Assembly: GCF_002878395.1 (NCBI RefSeq) | Contig: NC_061122.1 | Span: forward strand, 82,865,455 to 82,929,454 | Direction of reading: 5' to 3' | Source: Capsicum annuum | Taxonomy: Eukaryota > Streptophyta > Magnoliopsida > Solanales > Solanaceae | Length of the DNA: 64,000 nucleotides | Part shown: positions 45,566 through 58,309 of the stretch, in pieces | Numbering within the stretch: the first letter of the stretch is position 1 | Layout of the letters: every line of letters begins with the position of its first letter | Made by a program: the position numbers and the translations under genes | The notes under the pieces: model-generated | Seen by the model: only the letters and a program-made list of their open reading frames with translations | What the model was told of the DNA's origin: nothing | Databases searched by the model: none

Positions 45566-47382
45566 CCAAGTTACCATCTAAGCCCAAAAAATGATAATTT
45601 ATGTGCCTAAAAGGATAAGATTCTAAAAGCTATTAACTTTGAGAGTTCACGCTCAAGGAAGTTGGTTTAGTAGTGATATTGGGTTATTCCATAACACTAA
45701 ATAAGGTGTAGCTTAGGAGGCGATCCAATTTAGGTATTTTATTTGTTTCTTCACATAGTTTTTGTTTTGGGTGTGTCATTGGTCGATCAGATGTCTAAGT
45801 ACAAAATACTTGATCTAAAAAGCATGGAAGAGACTAAGTCTAGGGTCCCCGGACCCTCTTGATGTTTAAAGATGATACTAGCTAGCACTAGAGGCCTCAG
45901 AGAGTATTTCTATCTCTATTTTTAAGTTTACTTTGGGGGAAAAAGTAAGTTTCAAAGTGTGGGGTGGGGAAAAGTCCCATTATTTTAGGTGAAGTAATTG
46001 TGGTAGGATCTTAGTATTTAGTTGTTTTCTAGTTTTTTGGTTAAATTTGAAAAAAAAATTATTTTTTTTTAGCTTATGGGTATCAGTTGAGCAGGTGCAC
46101 ACTTCACCCATCCCATGGTTGTTCTTTTTTGTTCTTTTCCATGAAGGAACCATTTGAATCCAGTATCTTTTTCTTTTTAGGACTAAATTTTAATTTTTGG
46201 TGATTAGGATAAGTAAGATACCCTTGTTGGTGCTATGTGTGATTATGATGCAAGTGGTTTTTGTGTGTACAAGTACGTTAATTGTGTGAATGGCTACTTT
46301 TGAGACTCCTAGGTTCTAGTTTATGACTCATATATGTTGTTGGCTTAATGTTGAATTCATGTTGTTTCTTGGTTGAGAGTCTATGATGATCCTACTTGAT
46401 TTGAGCATGTTCCATATGTGCATAAGGTTGTTGTGTATTCTTTCTTGCATTTTATGTTTAGAACTTTACTAATGTATGTGAAAAATGAAGTAAAGATTGT
46501 GGTTTAGGAGATGATATAGGAATTTCTTTGAAAGCCATGTTTTATACCCTATTTGACCTACCCTCGTGCATAATCCTAGTGAGCCTTGTTGAGCCTTTAG
46601 CCTACTCTTTGGTAGTCTCATCTTTAGCTTATTCCATTCATTATTTGAATTGAATTTGATCCGAATCTCCTAAGCGCTTGAGTGAAAACTTATGGAGTGT
46701 GAAGAATAAAATGAAAAGGGGTGCGAGTGATACCCCCACTAGTAGCTATTAGTGTTGAAAAATTTATCTATATTGTGATTGGAAGTTGTGTAATGAAACA
46801 AAGAGATATTGTGCTAAAATTTTATCTTGAGTTGATGGAATACTCCCTCCACATTATATCTGACTAGCTTAATGAGATGGGAAAAACAAAAGAGAATGGA
46901 CATGATAGAAGTAGAGAAAATTTGTATTTAATATATTAATCTTAATGTTCATGCGATGTATTAAAGCGCTTAGGGATGCTAGTCACTACTTTTAGCCAAA
47001 TAGTTTCTACCCACCCCTTAGCTTACATTACAACCCTTAAAGACCTATTGTATCTTATATCTTAACATTCTAATATTAGTGAAGTACTACACTAAGGGAA
47101 AGCCTATAATTCATCATGTGTAACTTGTGAATTCTCTATGAGAGTGAGTGAAAATTAATTTTTATTTTTATTCTTATAATAATTTGACCTATGTGAGTAT
47201 GGGTGAATTTGTCCTTATAATAATTCTTATGAGGACACATGTTTGATAATATTTGGGTGAAATGTATGATCTCTACAATTGAGTAATATGCGTGAATTTT
47301 CCAACTTGATGAGTCAATTCTTGAGTTTAGGATTATTTTGATGTAGTATTAATAAGTTCCTAATTGTACAAGACATGCAATT
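45566..47382 (+). other. 3' non-coding region of the plus-strand Athila/Tat element
   Basis: CTTAGGAGGCGATCCAATTT at about 45,713 resembles the conserved string after pol in Athila/Tat elements (GGGAGGCAACCCA). TTTACTTTGGGGGAAAAAG at about 45,929 resembles an internal polypurine tract. CTTACATTACAACCC near 47,022 is also typical. No ORF is convincing. Copy B of the A/B/C LTR begins at the right edge. Confidence 0.55.
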
Positions 47383-48731
47383 TGTCATGACCCGATAAAT
47401 AAGTTGTGATGAACCTACCCTAGCCCTCCATTAGGTAAGAAAAACAATAACCTCGAGGTAAACACAATGGGTTAACTTGGTGAAAAATGCCAAATCATAG
47501 GTGAAAATTAACAACACACTTATAAATATGTAATGTGTTCTAAATAGATAAGAAATAGTCAATACAAGATATCATCCCACGACCTAGTAGAGCTAGTACA
47601 AGAGAAACTAATGACAATAATGCCACTTCAAAAGATTAGAATAGTCACCAATATTTGTATCAATAACAAAAGACTGAATATTTAAATATAGAAGGAAATA
47701 GGTGACTTTGATTATAAGAGCTCATGCTATATCTGGAAAATTAGTACAATAAGGTCGATAATCAATGGTAACAACTAGTACTTGAATCTACCTAAATAGG
47801 TATAAAAGTGCAGTATGACCACCAAAATAATGGGTACTTAGTAAGCATCATCGACCGACTAAGCCTAATCATAACATAATTTGATAAAATGCAAGATAAC
47901 ATGACTAAGTCAAGGAACGAAAACAAACCTGAATCATCTCCAATACTACTATATATAATATGTAATTTAGTCAAAATAATAATATAACAAAAGGCATCAA
48001 CACATGCCTACATAACTGTACAATATAAGTAAATTAAATTAAATTAATAACACATCACAAGGCATCACACAAGCAATCACAAACTATAAAATTGGCTCCC
48101 ATGCCAATTGGTGAGGAAAGTAAATAATGCATCACAAACTCCCATATGCCTGAATAATATATTCAAAGATAGAATAAGACAATCATTCATTGCTTACAAA
48201 TAACCAAATCATATTTAACTATCATTCCATAATTTATCATGAATAGGCCATTTACCAATATTTGACAATATACCCACATTCCATAATTTTACCATTATTT
48301 AACAACTGTATCATTGATACTCAATAGCCACTATTTCTTAGCTAAACATCTCTTATTATTAACTAATTCATTTGATTACTAGACATAATTTAACAACTAC
48401 TCAGCACATATACACTAATCATTAGTTATAGACTAGCAAATATTTATCCACTACCCAATATTTAACAAATAGCTAATATTTATCAACTAACCAATATTTA
48501 TTAACTAATCATCCTTTACAAACTAATCCACGTTTTTAAACTAGGCATGATTTGTCACTTAAATAATATCCACCACTAATCTTTATTTATCACTAATCAT
48601 TAACTATACCACCTTATAATCATTTATCACTAACCAACGAATATCACTAATCCTCACAAATAACCTAACTATCACTTTTACCACCTCCGGTCTATAATTG
48701 ACATATCAATATTAGACCAAACTCCATATAG

Positions 48732-48768
<37 letters not shown>

Positions 48769-51297
48769 CCATACATAGGCATAGTCAGACTCGCACCGAT
48801 AGAAGTACGCATAGACACATCAATATAATTATCCTCCTGCCTTATCATATATTAATATATCATCATAATAGTATCTTACCTTAGCAGGCACCAATATATC
48901 ATCATAATCATCCAGTGACCTTCCCAAGTATCAATATATTATCATAATCATCTTCCGGCCTTGTCAGGTATCAATATATAATTATAACCATTCTTCGGCC
49001 TTATAGAGTATCAATATATAATTTAAATCATCATCCAGCGTGTCAGGTATCTATATATCATCATAATTATTTTTCGGTATTGGTGGACATTAGCATATCA
49101 TTATATTTATCCTACAGCCTAGCCAAATATCAAAATATCATCATAATCATCTTCTAGAATTTAACTGGTTATATATATATATATACATATTTATACATAT
49201 ATATAGTAAACATACGAACTCAAACTGGTAGCCACATCATCATAGTCAGAGGAAAAATCAATAGCATAAGTGATCATATAATAAGATATCACGATTTCAA
49301 GAACTATTAATAGAATAACTTCCTATATCATTAATAACCATGACTTCTAATGTAACTCATGACACAATTGCTAATATCATCAGTAGGGATATTTTATAGC
49401 ATGATTACTAGAATAATTTTTTAGCATGATCATAATCATAAGAAATGACTTAACAATAGTATATTCAATGTCTTATCATTAGCATAAAGGGTATCTTATC
49501 AATAGCTTAAGAAATACCTAATCTATGGCATAATCTACATCTTATTCATAGCATAGTGAATAATATATGGCTTAGAAAATATCATAGTAAAGAGCTCATT
49601 CAATAGTATATTTGGTAGTCTAATATATAGCCAAAATAATAGAATAATCAATAGTTCGCCATAAGCTTAAGAAAAAAGTTTTACCTATGGCATAATCGTT
49701 TAGGCATTTCTTCCAACATTATTCATCATAACCAACAAGTACCACAATTTCTCAAATTGCCTCAAAAAGGCATTTTTAAGGCATTTAATAAGCATATAAG
49801 GGTTTCAAAAGTACTATTCCTCAATCTTGACCAAGATGGGTTGAATAGCCCAGTTCGAAATCCCCAAAATATACTCTAAGGAAAGTTTTACCACAGACTA
49901 GGCTAAAGAATCTAAACCACTCTTAGATGTATAGCAAGCCACAAATTGTCCTAAGGTAGAGATTTTTCTCAAGCACTTTAACTATGTCCAATGGGCACTA
50001 AGGCAAACTTTATTAGTGTAAGAAACTAAGGCTAAACTTACTCTAAGCATGAGTGTCTAAAGTACTTTTATCTAACTTGAGTAATATAAGGCATTCTCAT
50101 GTTAAACATGAATAATGATGTCCAATTTACCTAAGGCTTAAGGAAATGAATTATGTGCTCCAACTCTATGATTTCAATTTATCCTAAATGGTTCAACTAA
50201 CTCAAGTCTTTCATTTTATCTATCTACCACCTAAAACTCATCCCTAATCCAACACAATATAATAAACATACTATAAAGTAGCTCAATCTAGCAAGGGATA
50301 AACCTAACCTACCTCAACATCAAAGAAAGATTGATAAACTACCAAACCACCGCGTTTTCTTTCCGACAAGCCTCTTGAAGATGCCAAGATATCATAATAC
50401 ATTCTATCTAATAGTACGAGAATAACAGCAACCATATTGCACTATTTTGCTTTGGGTACCCACATGAGGGTCTCATTTATGAAAATCACATTTCCAAGAC
50501 CAATGCCACAATCTTAAAAGTTCAAGGAATCATTACCCTAAAAGTAGGTAAAAACAAAGCTTAATTGGAGATACAATCAAATGCTCAAGGTTTTGGAATT
50601 TTGTGCAAGAAGTCATGAAGTTTCACAAAGAAAAGGTTGAATTCTTACCTTAAATCAGAAGATAATTGCCAGAATAAAAGTTAATCATGCTACGAAGTCA
50701 CCTACAAGTCTCAATTTTAAGATAATATGCTATTTAGGTTTAATTCTCTATAGAGAGGGGTCAAAAATTATTGAATTCCTATCATTTAGGGTCTATTTAT
50801 AACCTTACTAGGTCTTGGGTCTCGCTATCACAAACCCAGACCTTTGATCTCACAACTTTTGGGTTACACAGGTGAATTCCAATTGCAACATGCCCTTCAT
50901 GAGTGCACTACTTCCTCTGCAAATTGTACCATGATCATGGAACTTGGCTTGCGATTGCAGCTGCACCAGCTCAAAAACTTCAAAAATCTTCCAAGTTTCC
51001 ATAAGGCCCTTGAGATTTATTTGGAATCTCATATATGTAAATGGACTACGTAACTATGCCAAATTAGATATTCCAGACACGATGGTGCACTCAAAATTTT
51101 CATTCGAGGTTATTTTGACCAAATATGGGTCCCACACCTATATTTTATTTTATTAACTTTCCAACTAATAGGTCAAAATGAACTCGGGTGTTCTTGACCC
51201 GAACCAAAGTTTCACCTAGAATAAAATTAACAATTTCGAGCTGCTGGTGTATTATGAATTTTTATATGAAGTCATTTTACTAATTGTTATCCTTCTT
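47383..51297 (-). repeat. LTR family A/B/C, copy B (longest copy)
   Basis: The plus strand begins TGTCATGACCC (so the minus-strand LTR ends in GGGTCATGACA) and aligns with copy A from about 47,930 against 33,716 to 51,297 against about 37,020. Its last 180 bases (the minus-strand start) are missing. It includes the minisatellite at 48,826-49,160, (TA)n runs at about 48,737-48,763 and 49,170-49,205, and a minus-strand TATA-like GGTTATAAATAGACCC at 50,790-50,805. No internal element sequence adjoins, so it may be a solo LTR. The frames at 50,844-51,156 are spurious. Confidence 0.78.
48826..49160 (-). repeat. 40-bp minisatellite within LTR copy B, about eight units
   Basis: The same unit as in copy A (ATATATCATCATAATCATC followed by a variable CGGCCTTGTCAGG), repeated about eight times with substitutions. 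It is about one unit longer than in copy A. Confidence 0.8.
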
Positions 51298-51337
51298 AGT
51301 TTATGTTATAATAATGATAAACTAATGAGTGGATCTT
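51298..51337. other. Left flank of gypsy element 3, likely start of the copia LTR
   Basis: About 40 bases lie between the broken LTR copy B and the gypsy element. The last five, ATCTT, are the target duplication. They should join 60,773 in the pre-insertion sequence. TGTTATAATAATG at 51,304 could be the copia LTR start, but I cannot confirm this. Confidence 0.35.
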
Positions 51338-53822
51338 TGTAAGACCCCACAAAATCCTAAGCTTAACTCAGTCCTTTAAAGTTTGTTAAGGGGTCTCAAA
51401 CTTAACAAATTTTAGCTAAATACTCAGACTTAGTGTCATTCTATCCTTTGGAAGTTGGCAACTCTATTTCACGGCCTCTACGACCTTAAAATGACAATCT
51501 TTAGGTTGAATAATGATCAAGAGTGTCATTAGGTATCCTCGGAGAAGTTTTGCATTTTTTGGACTTTGTTTGGGGCATGTTTAGAAGTCCTAACTAGAGG
51601 ATCGACGCGATCTCAAAGTGCCACATCGTTTATCGCATCGATGAATATTTTTCTCTTGCTCCCCAGTGCAAATTCCAGTGAACCGATGCGGACTAATGCA
51701 ATGCGATGACCATAGTGTCGACCCCATCGATGTGATGCATTGGTCTGCGTATTGCAAATTCAGTTTTAAGTAATTAAAAGCCACATTGCAAAAGGGTATT
51801 AAGGTCTTTTACCCACAGTTATCAGCCCTAAAATAAGAAATTAAGCCCCTTTAGAGGCAAAATTCATTCTCTAGTCAGAAATTACTCAAGAACAAAAACC
51901 CTAGGAGACATAATTTCAAACTCAAGGATTAAGAGTTCACCATCATTCTTTAAGAATTTAGCAACCAAGGTATGTCAAGTGTTGATCCAAGGGATTCCTT
52001 CTACCCTTAGAGTTCAATCACCTTTTTTTTACTACAAGTTAATGAGTTTGATGGATGTCATGGTTGAATTTGAATGTGTTTATGAATACCATTTTAATGG
52101 AGTTTCTAGTTCATGATTCAATTGCGAGATGCATACGAAATTATTTGTTATATGTGTTGTACAATGTTAATTCATACTGAAACCCTCCAAATTATGACTT
52201 TGGTATTTAAAACTGTGATGCATGTTGTTTAGTATTATGTGCACATACTATGTCCTTCAAGTGTTTGTTGAATTGCTCATGTGAGTTAAATAGTAAAGTT
52301 ATATCATGTTAGTATGTATTCAAGTTCATGTACAGAAATTATTTGCTAGAATGTCCTAATAAAGGAATGATGATCAAGTAATTAGCTATAATATTTCAAG
52401 ATTATGTTATGTCTTATAATTTATGCTATCGAGTCCTGGGGGTATTCAATACTCGACAATTTAGCTTTTTACCTAGAGCTATGGTCAGTCACAAAATAAT
52501 ATCATTATGTCATGATCAATAAAATCAAGTCAGTTACAAAACTCAAGAAACCTTAGTAGTACTCACTCAGTTAACAAAATTTAGTAGTATTCCATCCATC
52601 CATGGAACCTAGTGAACTTAGTTCAGTTTAGTTTTATTGTAGGACCAGCAACATTTTAGTTTAGCCTAAAATGGTTTAGAATTCATTCCAGTGTCTATTT
52701 AGTTGGGAGTAGAATTTAACACCAAGTAAACCCAAGGATGGTGACTCACCTTCTAGTAGAGGGTGTGATCCTTATAAGTAGTCCTTACATCCCAAAACTA
52801 TGTAGCCAACACAAGTTGTGATATCAACCTGGAAGTTAAGGGTTGATGAGGTGTTTTAACCTACTAGTTGATAGTACCAACGTTCTCACTCAAAGAAACT
52901 GCTAGATGAGGGTCACGCGATTTGTCTTTACCCGTGACATGGTACTGACACCTTTCCAACTGGGGTTACAGGTTGGACCCCAATCACTTTAGAGAGAGGC
53001 ATGTCTGTTAGATTATTACCTCCCATAATATCAGTTTCAGTCTTCAGAATAGAAGTTAGTTCTGTTCTACAGAATTAGGACTATCAAATACAGTCACTCA
53101 GTTCCGTATAGAACTTTGTATAGTTCCATAGAATTAGGACTATTAGATACAGTCATTTATCTATTAGTTATATAGTATCAGTAAACTCAGATATCGGTAA
53201 ATTAGTAATTCAGATTTCGATATCTAGTGTTATAATGACCTCAGTTATAGTTTACATATTTATGCATATACTCTCATTAAGTTATACTCATGTCACTTAG
53301 TCAGTATTATTCATGCATATGAACCCATGTATTTCAACTACCTCTCTTTGCATACCATTATATTCAAAGTACTGACGCATACTTTTATTTTGTGCTATGA
53401 TGTCTTATATCATAGGTTTAGATGCACGGGCTGCTGATCATATTTAGCAGTTCAGATATCCAGCAGTTAGAGTTAGTGGTGAGTCCTCATAGTATGAGGA
53501 CATGGTTATTACTTCAGTGTTTCAGTTCATTTTAGTAGTTTGGAGTTAGTTGGGGACTTGTCCCATCAACTTTTTAATCAGACAGTTTGAGGCTTATACA
53601 GACTAGATTATTTTTCAGACAGATATTTAGTTTTGGTATTGATATACTATATTCAGTATTTATTTATAGTATTGAACCTTATGGCCAGTTTTTGCCTAAT
53701 TTCCATATTTTTACAATATTATTCTTCAGTTATTGTGGCAGATACCAGTAATGGGTTAGCTTGTGGTCCTGTGGGATTATGAGCAGAGTGTAGCATCTAG
53801 GGTACAGACTCGGGGCATTAAA
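51338..53822 (+). repeat. 5' LTR of gypsy element 3
   Basis: 2,485 bp, collinear with the 3' LTR throughout, for example CCAAGGTATGTCAAGTGTT at 51,966 and 58,926. A CpG-rich block lies at 51,600-51,760. Repeated CAGT/ACAGTC-rich sequence occurs at 53,030-53,170. Short frames here are not genes. Confidence 0.9.
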
Positions 53823-53826
53823 AACT

Positions 53827-53843
53827 TGGTATACTAAGGTTCA
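53827..53843 (+). other. Worn primer-binding site, tRNA-Met type, of gypsy element 3
   Basis: TGGTATACTAAGGTTCA starts four bases after the 5' LTR. Only TGGTAT is left of the TGGTATCAGAGC site. Its place at the LTR edge supports the call. Confidence 0.65.
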
Positions 53844-54038
53844 ACAGTCCTAAAAAATCTGAAAGCCACATCTAGTAGAGTCCTGTGCATGGGTGTATAG
53901 CGCGCTACACTTATGGACAGTAGGCTATGAGATATTTTAGGAAAAGTTTCCCTTCTTTCAGTATTCATGTCATGCGAGTGAGCATGAGCTCCATTTAGAA
54001 TCCCTATCTAATCTTAGTTTCTCTTCTATTTACAGAAT

Positions 54039-55130
54039 ATGCCTTTAAAAAGGACTAAGGAAAAAGAAATGGGAGACCAACCAGCACCTCATCCCATCCA
54101 GTCAAATCCCTTAGATGAACATGTCTTCTACGCCGAATTCAGAGCATTTTTACCACCCTAGCTCATTTGCTGGTAGCCGAGAATGAACGCCTAGCTACCA
54201 TTTGACCAAACCAGTGGCCAATACTGCTGCATCCAGGATTCTAGACTTTACCCAAATGAACCCTTTATCTTTTACTGGGTTTAAGTCAGATGAGGACCCT
54301 TAGGAATTTTTTGATCAAGTGCAGAAAGTTACAAATATTATGGGGGTTAAAACTCGTGAGAGTGTCAAGTTAGACGCATATCACTTGCAGGATGTGGCTC
54401 ACTCATGGTTTAAATAGTGGACAGTAGAAAGGGATGCAGATACAAGGCCCATAGTGTAGGATGAGTTTGCCACTACTTTTCTAGATAGGTTCTTCCCGTT
54501 AGAGTTAAGGAAAGAGAAGGTTCTAGAATATATTAACCTGAAGCAGGGAAACATGATAGTGAAAGAGTATTCTATCAATTTTACTCAATTATCTAGATAC
54601 GCTCCTTATATGGTGAAAGATAGCAGGTCCAAGATGAGTAATTATGTGTCTGGGGTTTCTAGCAGTATGGTCAAAGAGTGCAGAACAACAATGCTGATTA
54701 ATAAGATGGACATATCCAGACTCATGGTCCATGCTTAATAGATTTAGGAGGCTAAGAATAGGGAGAAGGAGAGGGAGAATAAGATAGCAGGAATAGGTTG
54801 TTTCAACTTCGTTCAGCCTTAGTTAGAGAGTAGGAATCATTCTTAGTTCTGCCCAAAATTTTCAGTTCCAATTCCATTCTCATGTAGTGCTCCAGTACTG
54901 AAATTTAGTGACGATAACAGAGATAGTTCAGGGTAGTGTCAACAGTGCCCAAACCAATCCCCTTTGCTAGAAATATGGCAGAAACCACTAGGGTATCTAC
55001 AGGGCTGGTAATGATGTTTGTTTTGGGTGTAGCAAGCCAGGTCACTCATTTATGTATTGTCCCGGTTAGGTTCCTAGGGTCAGCGTAACCGTCCCGCAGC
55101 TTAGTCTGATTGCCTCGAATTAGTTGGGTC
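54039..55130 (+). pseudogene. Ty3/gypsy gag, element 3
   Basis: An ATG at 54,039 opens MPLKRTKEKEMGDQPAPHPI and soon shifts. Then FFDQVQKVTNIMGVKTRESV, AYHLQDVAHSWFK, FLDRFFPLELRKEKVLEYIN, the uninterrupted piece 54,553-54,735 (KEYSINFTQLSRYAPYMVKD, ECRTTMLINKMDISRLMVHA), and a good zinc knuckle CFGCSKPGHSFMYC at about 55,018-55,060. This is a standard chromovirus gag. In-frame stops often stand where Gln or Trp codons are expected, as from C-to-T decay. Confidence 0.88.
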
Positions 55131-55169
55131 CCGCATCCAGTGCCACGAGTGGGTAACACCCAAATAGAC

Positions 55170-55580
55170 TCTATGCTCTTCAGTCCCGACTAGATCAACA
55201 GAGTCATCCTGATATGTTCACTAGTACTTTACAGGTTTATCAATTACATGTTTATGCTTTGCTAGATCCAGGAGATTTTTTGTCCTTTGTTACTCCCTAT
55301 ATAGATGTTGACTTTGGAGTCAGTCCTGAAATTCTAGTAGAGCCTTTCTCATTCTCTACCTCAGTGGGTAAATCTTTCATTGCCTGGTAGGTATACAGGA
55401 ACTGTCTTGTTATGATATCTCAAAAAGTCACTTCAGTAGACTTAGTCAAATTAAAGATGACCAATTTTGATGTCATTCTCAACATGGATTGGCTTCATTC
55501 CTTCTATGCTCTAGTCGACTGCAAAAATAAAATTGTCCAGTTTTAGTTCCTGAATAAACCCATCCTAGAGTAGAGGGATA
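55170..55580 (+). pseudogene. Ty3/gypsy protease, element 3
   Basis: The frame reads YQLHVYALLDPGDFLSFVTP, then YIDVDFGVSPEILVEPF, and later FDVILNMDWLHSFYALVDCK. ALLDPG...SFV is the active-site region of this family and DVILGMDWL its second conserved block, here with Asn for Gly. Stops at several places. Confidence 0.8.
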
Positions 55581-55711
55581 GTACTTCAGCACTTAAGGGT
55601 CATCTTGTTTCCTACCATAGGGTAAGGAAAATGATATCTAAGGGATGTGTCTACAATCTTGTTTGAATACAGGACTCTAGATCAGAAACCCCTACTCTTG
55701 AGTCAATATTA

Positions 55712-57010
55712 GTGGCATGTGAATTCCCAGATGTGTTTCTCAAAATTCTTCTCGGAATTCCTCCTAAAAGAGAAATCAACTTTGGTATAAACCTTCTTCC
55801 AGATACACAACCTATGTATATTTTACCATATAAAATTGCTCTAGTAGAACTCAAAGAATTAAAAGAAAAGTCGAAGGATCTCCTTAATAAGGGATTCGTC
55901 AGACCCAGTGTGTCCCCATGGGGTGCACCAGTTCTATTCGTGCGTAAGAAAGACAATTCTCTCAGAATATGCATTGACTACAGTCATTTAAATATAGTCA
56001 CGGTCAAGAATAAGGATCCACTTCCCAGAATCAATGACTTGTTTGACCAACTTTAGGGTGCCATTTATTTTTCTAAGATAGAAATCAGATAAGGCTATCA
56101 CCAGCTCAAATTCAGAGAATTGACATTTTGAAGACAACTTTCAAAACACGGTATGGTCACTTTAAATTCTTAGTCATGTCCTTTGGTCTTACTAATGCCC
56201 CAGCAGCTTTCATGGACTTGATGAACCATGTGGTCAAGTAGTACTTGGACCTGTTTGTCATATTATTTATAGATTTTATCCTTATTTACTCCTGCAGTGA
56301 GCATGATCATGCAGACCATCTCAGAGTAGTATTGCAGACTCTTAGAAACCATCAGCTATTCGCTAAATTCAGTAAATGAAAATTTTGGCTAAGGTCTTTA
56401 GCTTTTATTAGCCATATATTTTTCGATAATGGCATCAGAGTTGATCCCCAAAAGACAAAAGAAATGAAAAACTGGCCCCAACCCATCTCTCTATCCGATA
56501 TCTAGAGTTTTTAGGCTTGGCCGGCTATTACCGATGGTTTGTTGAGGGATTTTTGTCTATTCCACCCCTATGTCCATATTGACTAGAAGAAAGTCAATTT
56601 TTAGTGGTCAGATATTTGTTAGAAGAGTTTTTAGGAGTTGAAGACTCGACTCACCTCAGCCCCAGTTCTTACCTTGCCAGATGGGTCACAGCTTTGTTGT
56701 ATATTGTGATGCATCCATAGTAGTTTTGGGTTGTTTCCTCATACATAGAGGTAAGGTTATAGCCTATGCCTCTAGGAAACTTAATCCCTATGAAAAGAAC
56801 TATCCAACTCATGATCTTAAGTTAACAATAGTAGTATTTGCCTTAAATATTTGGAGGCACTATTTGTATAGAGTGTACGTTGATATGTTCACAGACCATA
56901 AGAGCCTGCAGTATGTATTCTCTCAAAAAGATTTAAACCTCCATTAGAGAAAGTGGTTGGAGTTGTTAAAAGACTTTGACATGAGCGTCCTATATCATCT
57001 GGGTAAAGTC
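55712..57010 (+). pseudogene. Ty3/gypsy RT-RNase H, element 3
   Basis: The frame 55,712-56,053 (114 aa) reads [60 protein letters not shown] and [20 protein letters not shown]. Shifted frames continue to about 56,560. The active-site block reads [14 protein letters not shown] at about 56,255-56,290, with Phe where the second catalytic Asp should be. RNase H (56,681-56,944) reads [40 protein letters not shown] and [19 protein letters not shown]. Confidence 0.9.
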
Positions 57011-57369
57011 AAGTAGTGGTTAATGCTTTTAGTAAGATGTCTATGGGGAGTGTTGCTCGTGTGGATGATGGTAAGAAGAATTTAGCTCTGGAGGTTCATC
57101 AGATAACCCGACTAGGTATCCGCTTAGTTGATTCATCAGAAGGTAGTGTGTGGGTATAGAGTAGTTCAGAATCATCCCTAGTTTTTGAGGTGAAGAAAAA
57201 GCAGGACAGAGATCCCATTCTAGTCAAGTTGAAAGAATCAGTCAGAGACCAGAAGATAGAGGTTTTTTTCCCAAAAGGGAGATGGTGTGTTGTATTACAA
57301 GGGTTGGCTATGTGTCCCAGGTGTAGATGACTTGAGGCAGCGAATTCTAGCAGAAGAGCATGGTGTACG

Positions 57370-57970
57370 CTACTCTATTCTTTTAGGGTCCACTAAGATG
57401 TACCGTGATTTATGAAGATCTATTGGTGGAGTGGGATGAAGAGAGACATTGGAAAATTTATGGCTAAGTGCTTAACATGTCAGCAGGATAAAATTGAGCA
57501 TCAAAAGCCTAGTGGGTCTATCCAGGAGTTCAATATTCCCACTTTGAAGTGGGAAAAGGTGGACATGGATTTTGTGATGGTTTTTCCTCGCACTCGTTGT
57601 CTGCACCATTTAGTTTGGGTCATTGAAGACAAGATGACCAAATTAGCTTATTTTTTATTAGTCCATACCTCTTATCAGAGATTTGGTCAGATTGCACAGT
57701 GTTCCATGTCTCGTTGCTTAAGAAATTCATAGGTGATCTTGCAGTCGTAGTCCCTATAGAGGAAATAGATATTCATAACAACCTCTCTTACGAAGAGATT
57801 CCAGTAGAAATCCTTGATTTTTAGATCCGCAGACTGAGGAACAAAGAAGTCCCTCTAGTCAAAGTTCTTTGGTGAAATCAGTCCGTTGAGGGAGCTACTT
57901 GGAAAGCAAAAGAATACATGCAGACCAAGTATCCTCACCTCTTCTTCGCAAACTCAGACACAACTCTAGG
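57370..57970 (+). pseudogene. Ty3/gypsy integrase with internal deletion, plus chromodomain-like tail, element 3
   Basis: The frame 57,412-57,729 has the zinc-finger end and core start: KIYWWSGMKRDIGKFMAKCL, TCQQDKIEHQKPSG, then KVDMDFVMVFPRT and KMTKLAYFLLVHTS. At about 57,695 it jumps directly to VFHVSLLKKFIG-like sequence in another frame, the very end of the integrase. A chromodomain-like tail follows: SYEEIPVEILDF, RRLRNKEVPLVKVLW, NQSVEGATWKAKEYMQTKYP. In element 1 the same interval covers about 0.6 kb, so most of the core, including two of the three catalytic residues, is gone. Confidence 0.88.
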
Positions 57971-58293
57971 TAATAGTTTCCTTGAACTTACTCAGTTCCA
58001 TGCTCAGATTTTCCTTTGTAGATTTGGTACCAGTTACCATTGCATATTCAGTTGTGACTTCATACATCAGATATGCATGTTTAGCATAAGAAACTCAGCT
58101 TATTAGCGATCCAGTCATGCATTCTTGAATAAGGTTTAGCTATGTACTCATGCATCAATATGTATGTTCAGTATGAAATTTTAGTTTATCAGTAATTTCA
58201 GTCATGAAATCATGCTTCAGTTGTACATGTCTCTATTTAAATTTAGTCTATTAGTATTCTTATCTTAGTCAGCCTCATTCAAGGATGAATGTT

Positions 58294-58309
58294 CCCAAGG
58301 GGGAGATAT
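58294..58309 (+). other. Polypurine tract of gypsy element 3
   Basis: CCCAAGGGGGAGATAT lies directly before the 3' LTR start TGTAAGACC. It is the classic plus-strand primer of this clade. The sequence between the chromodomain and here (57,970-58,293) holds no gene. Confidence 0.9.
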
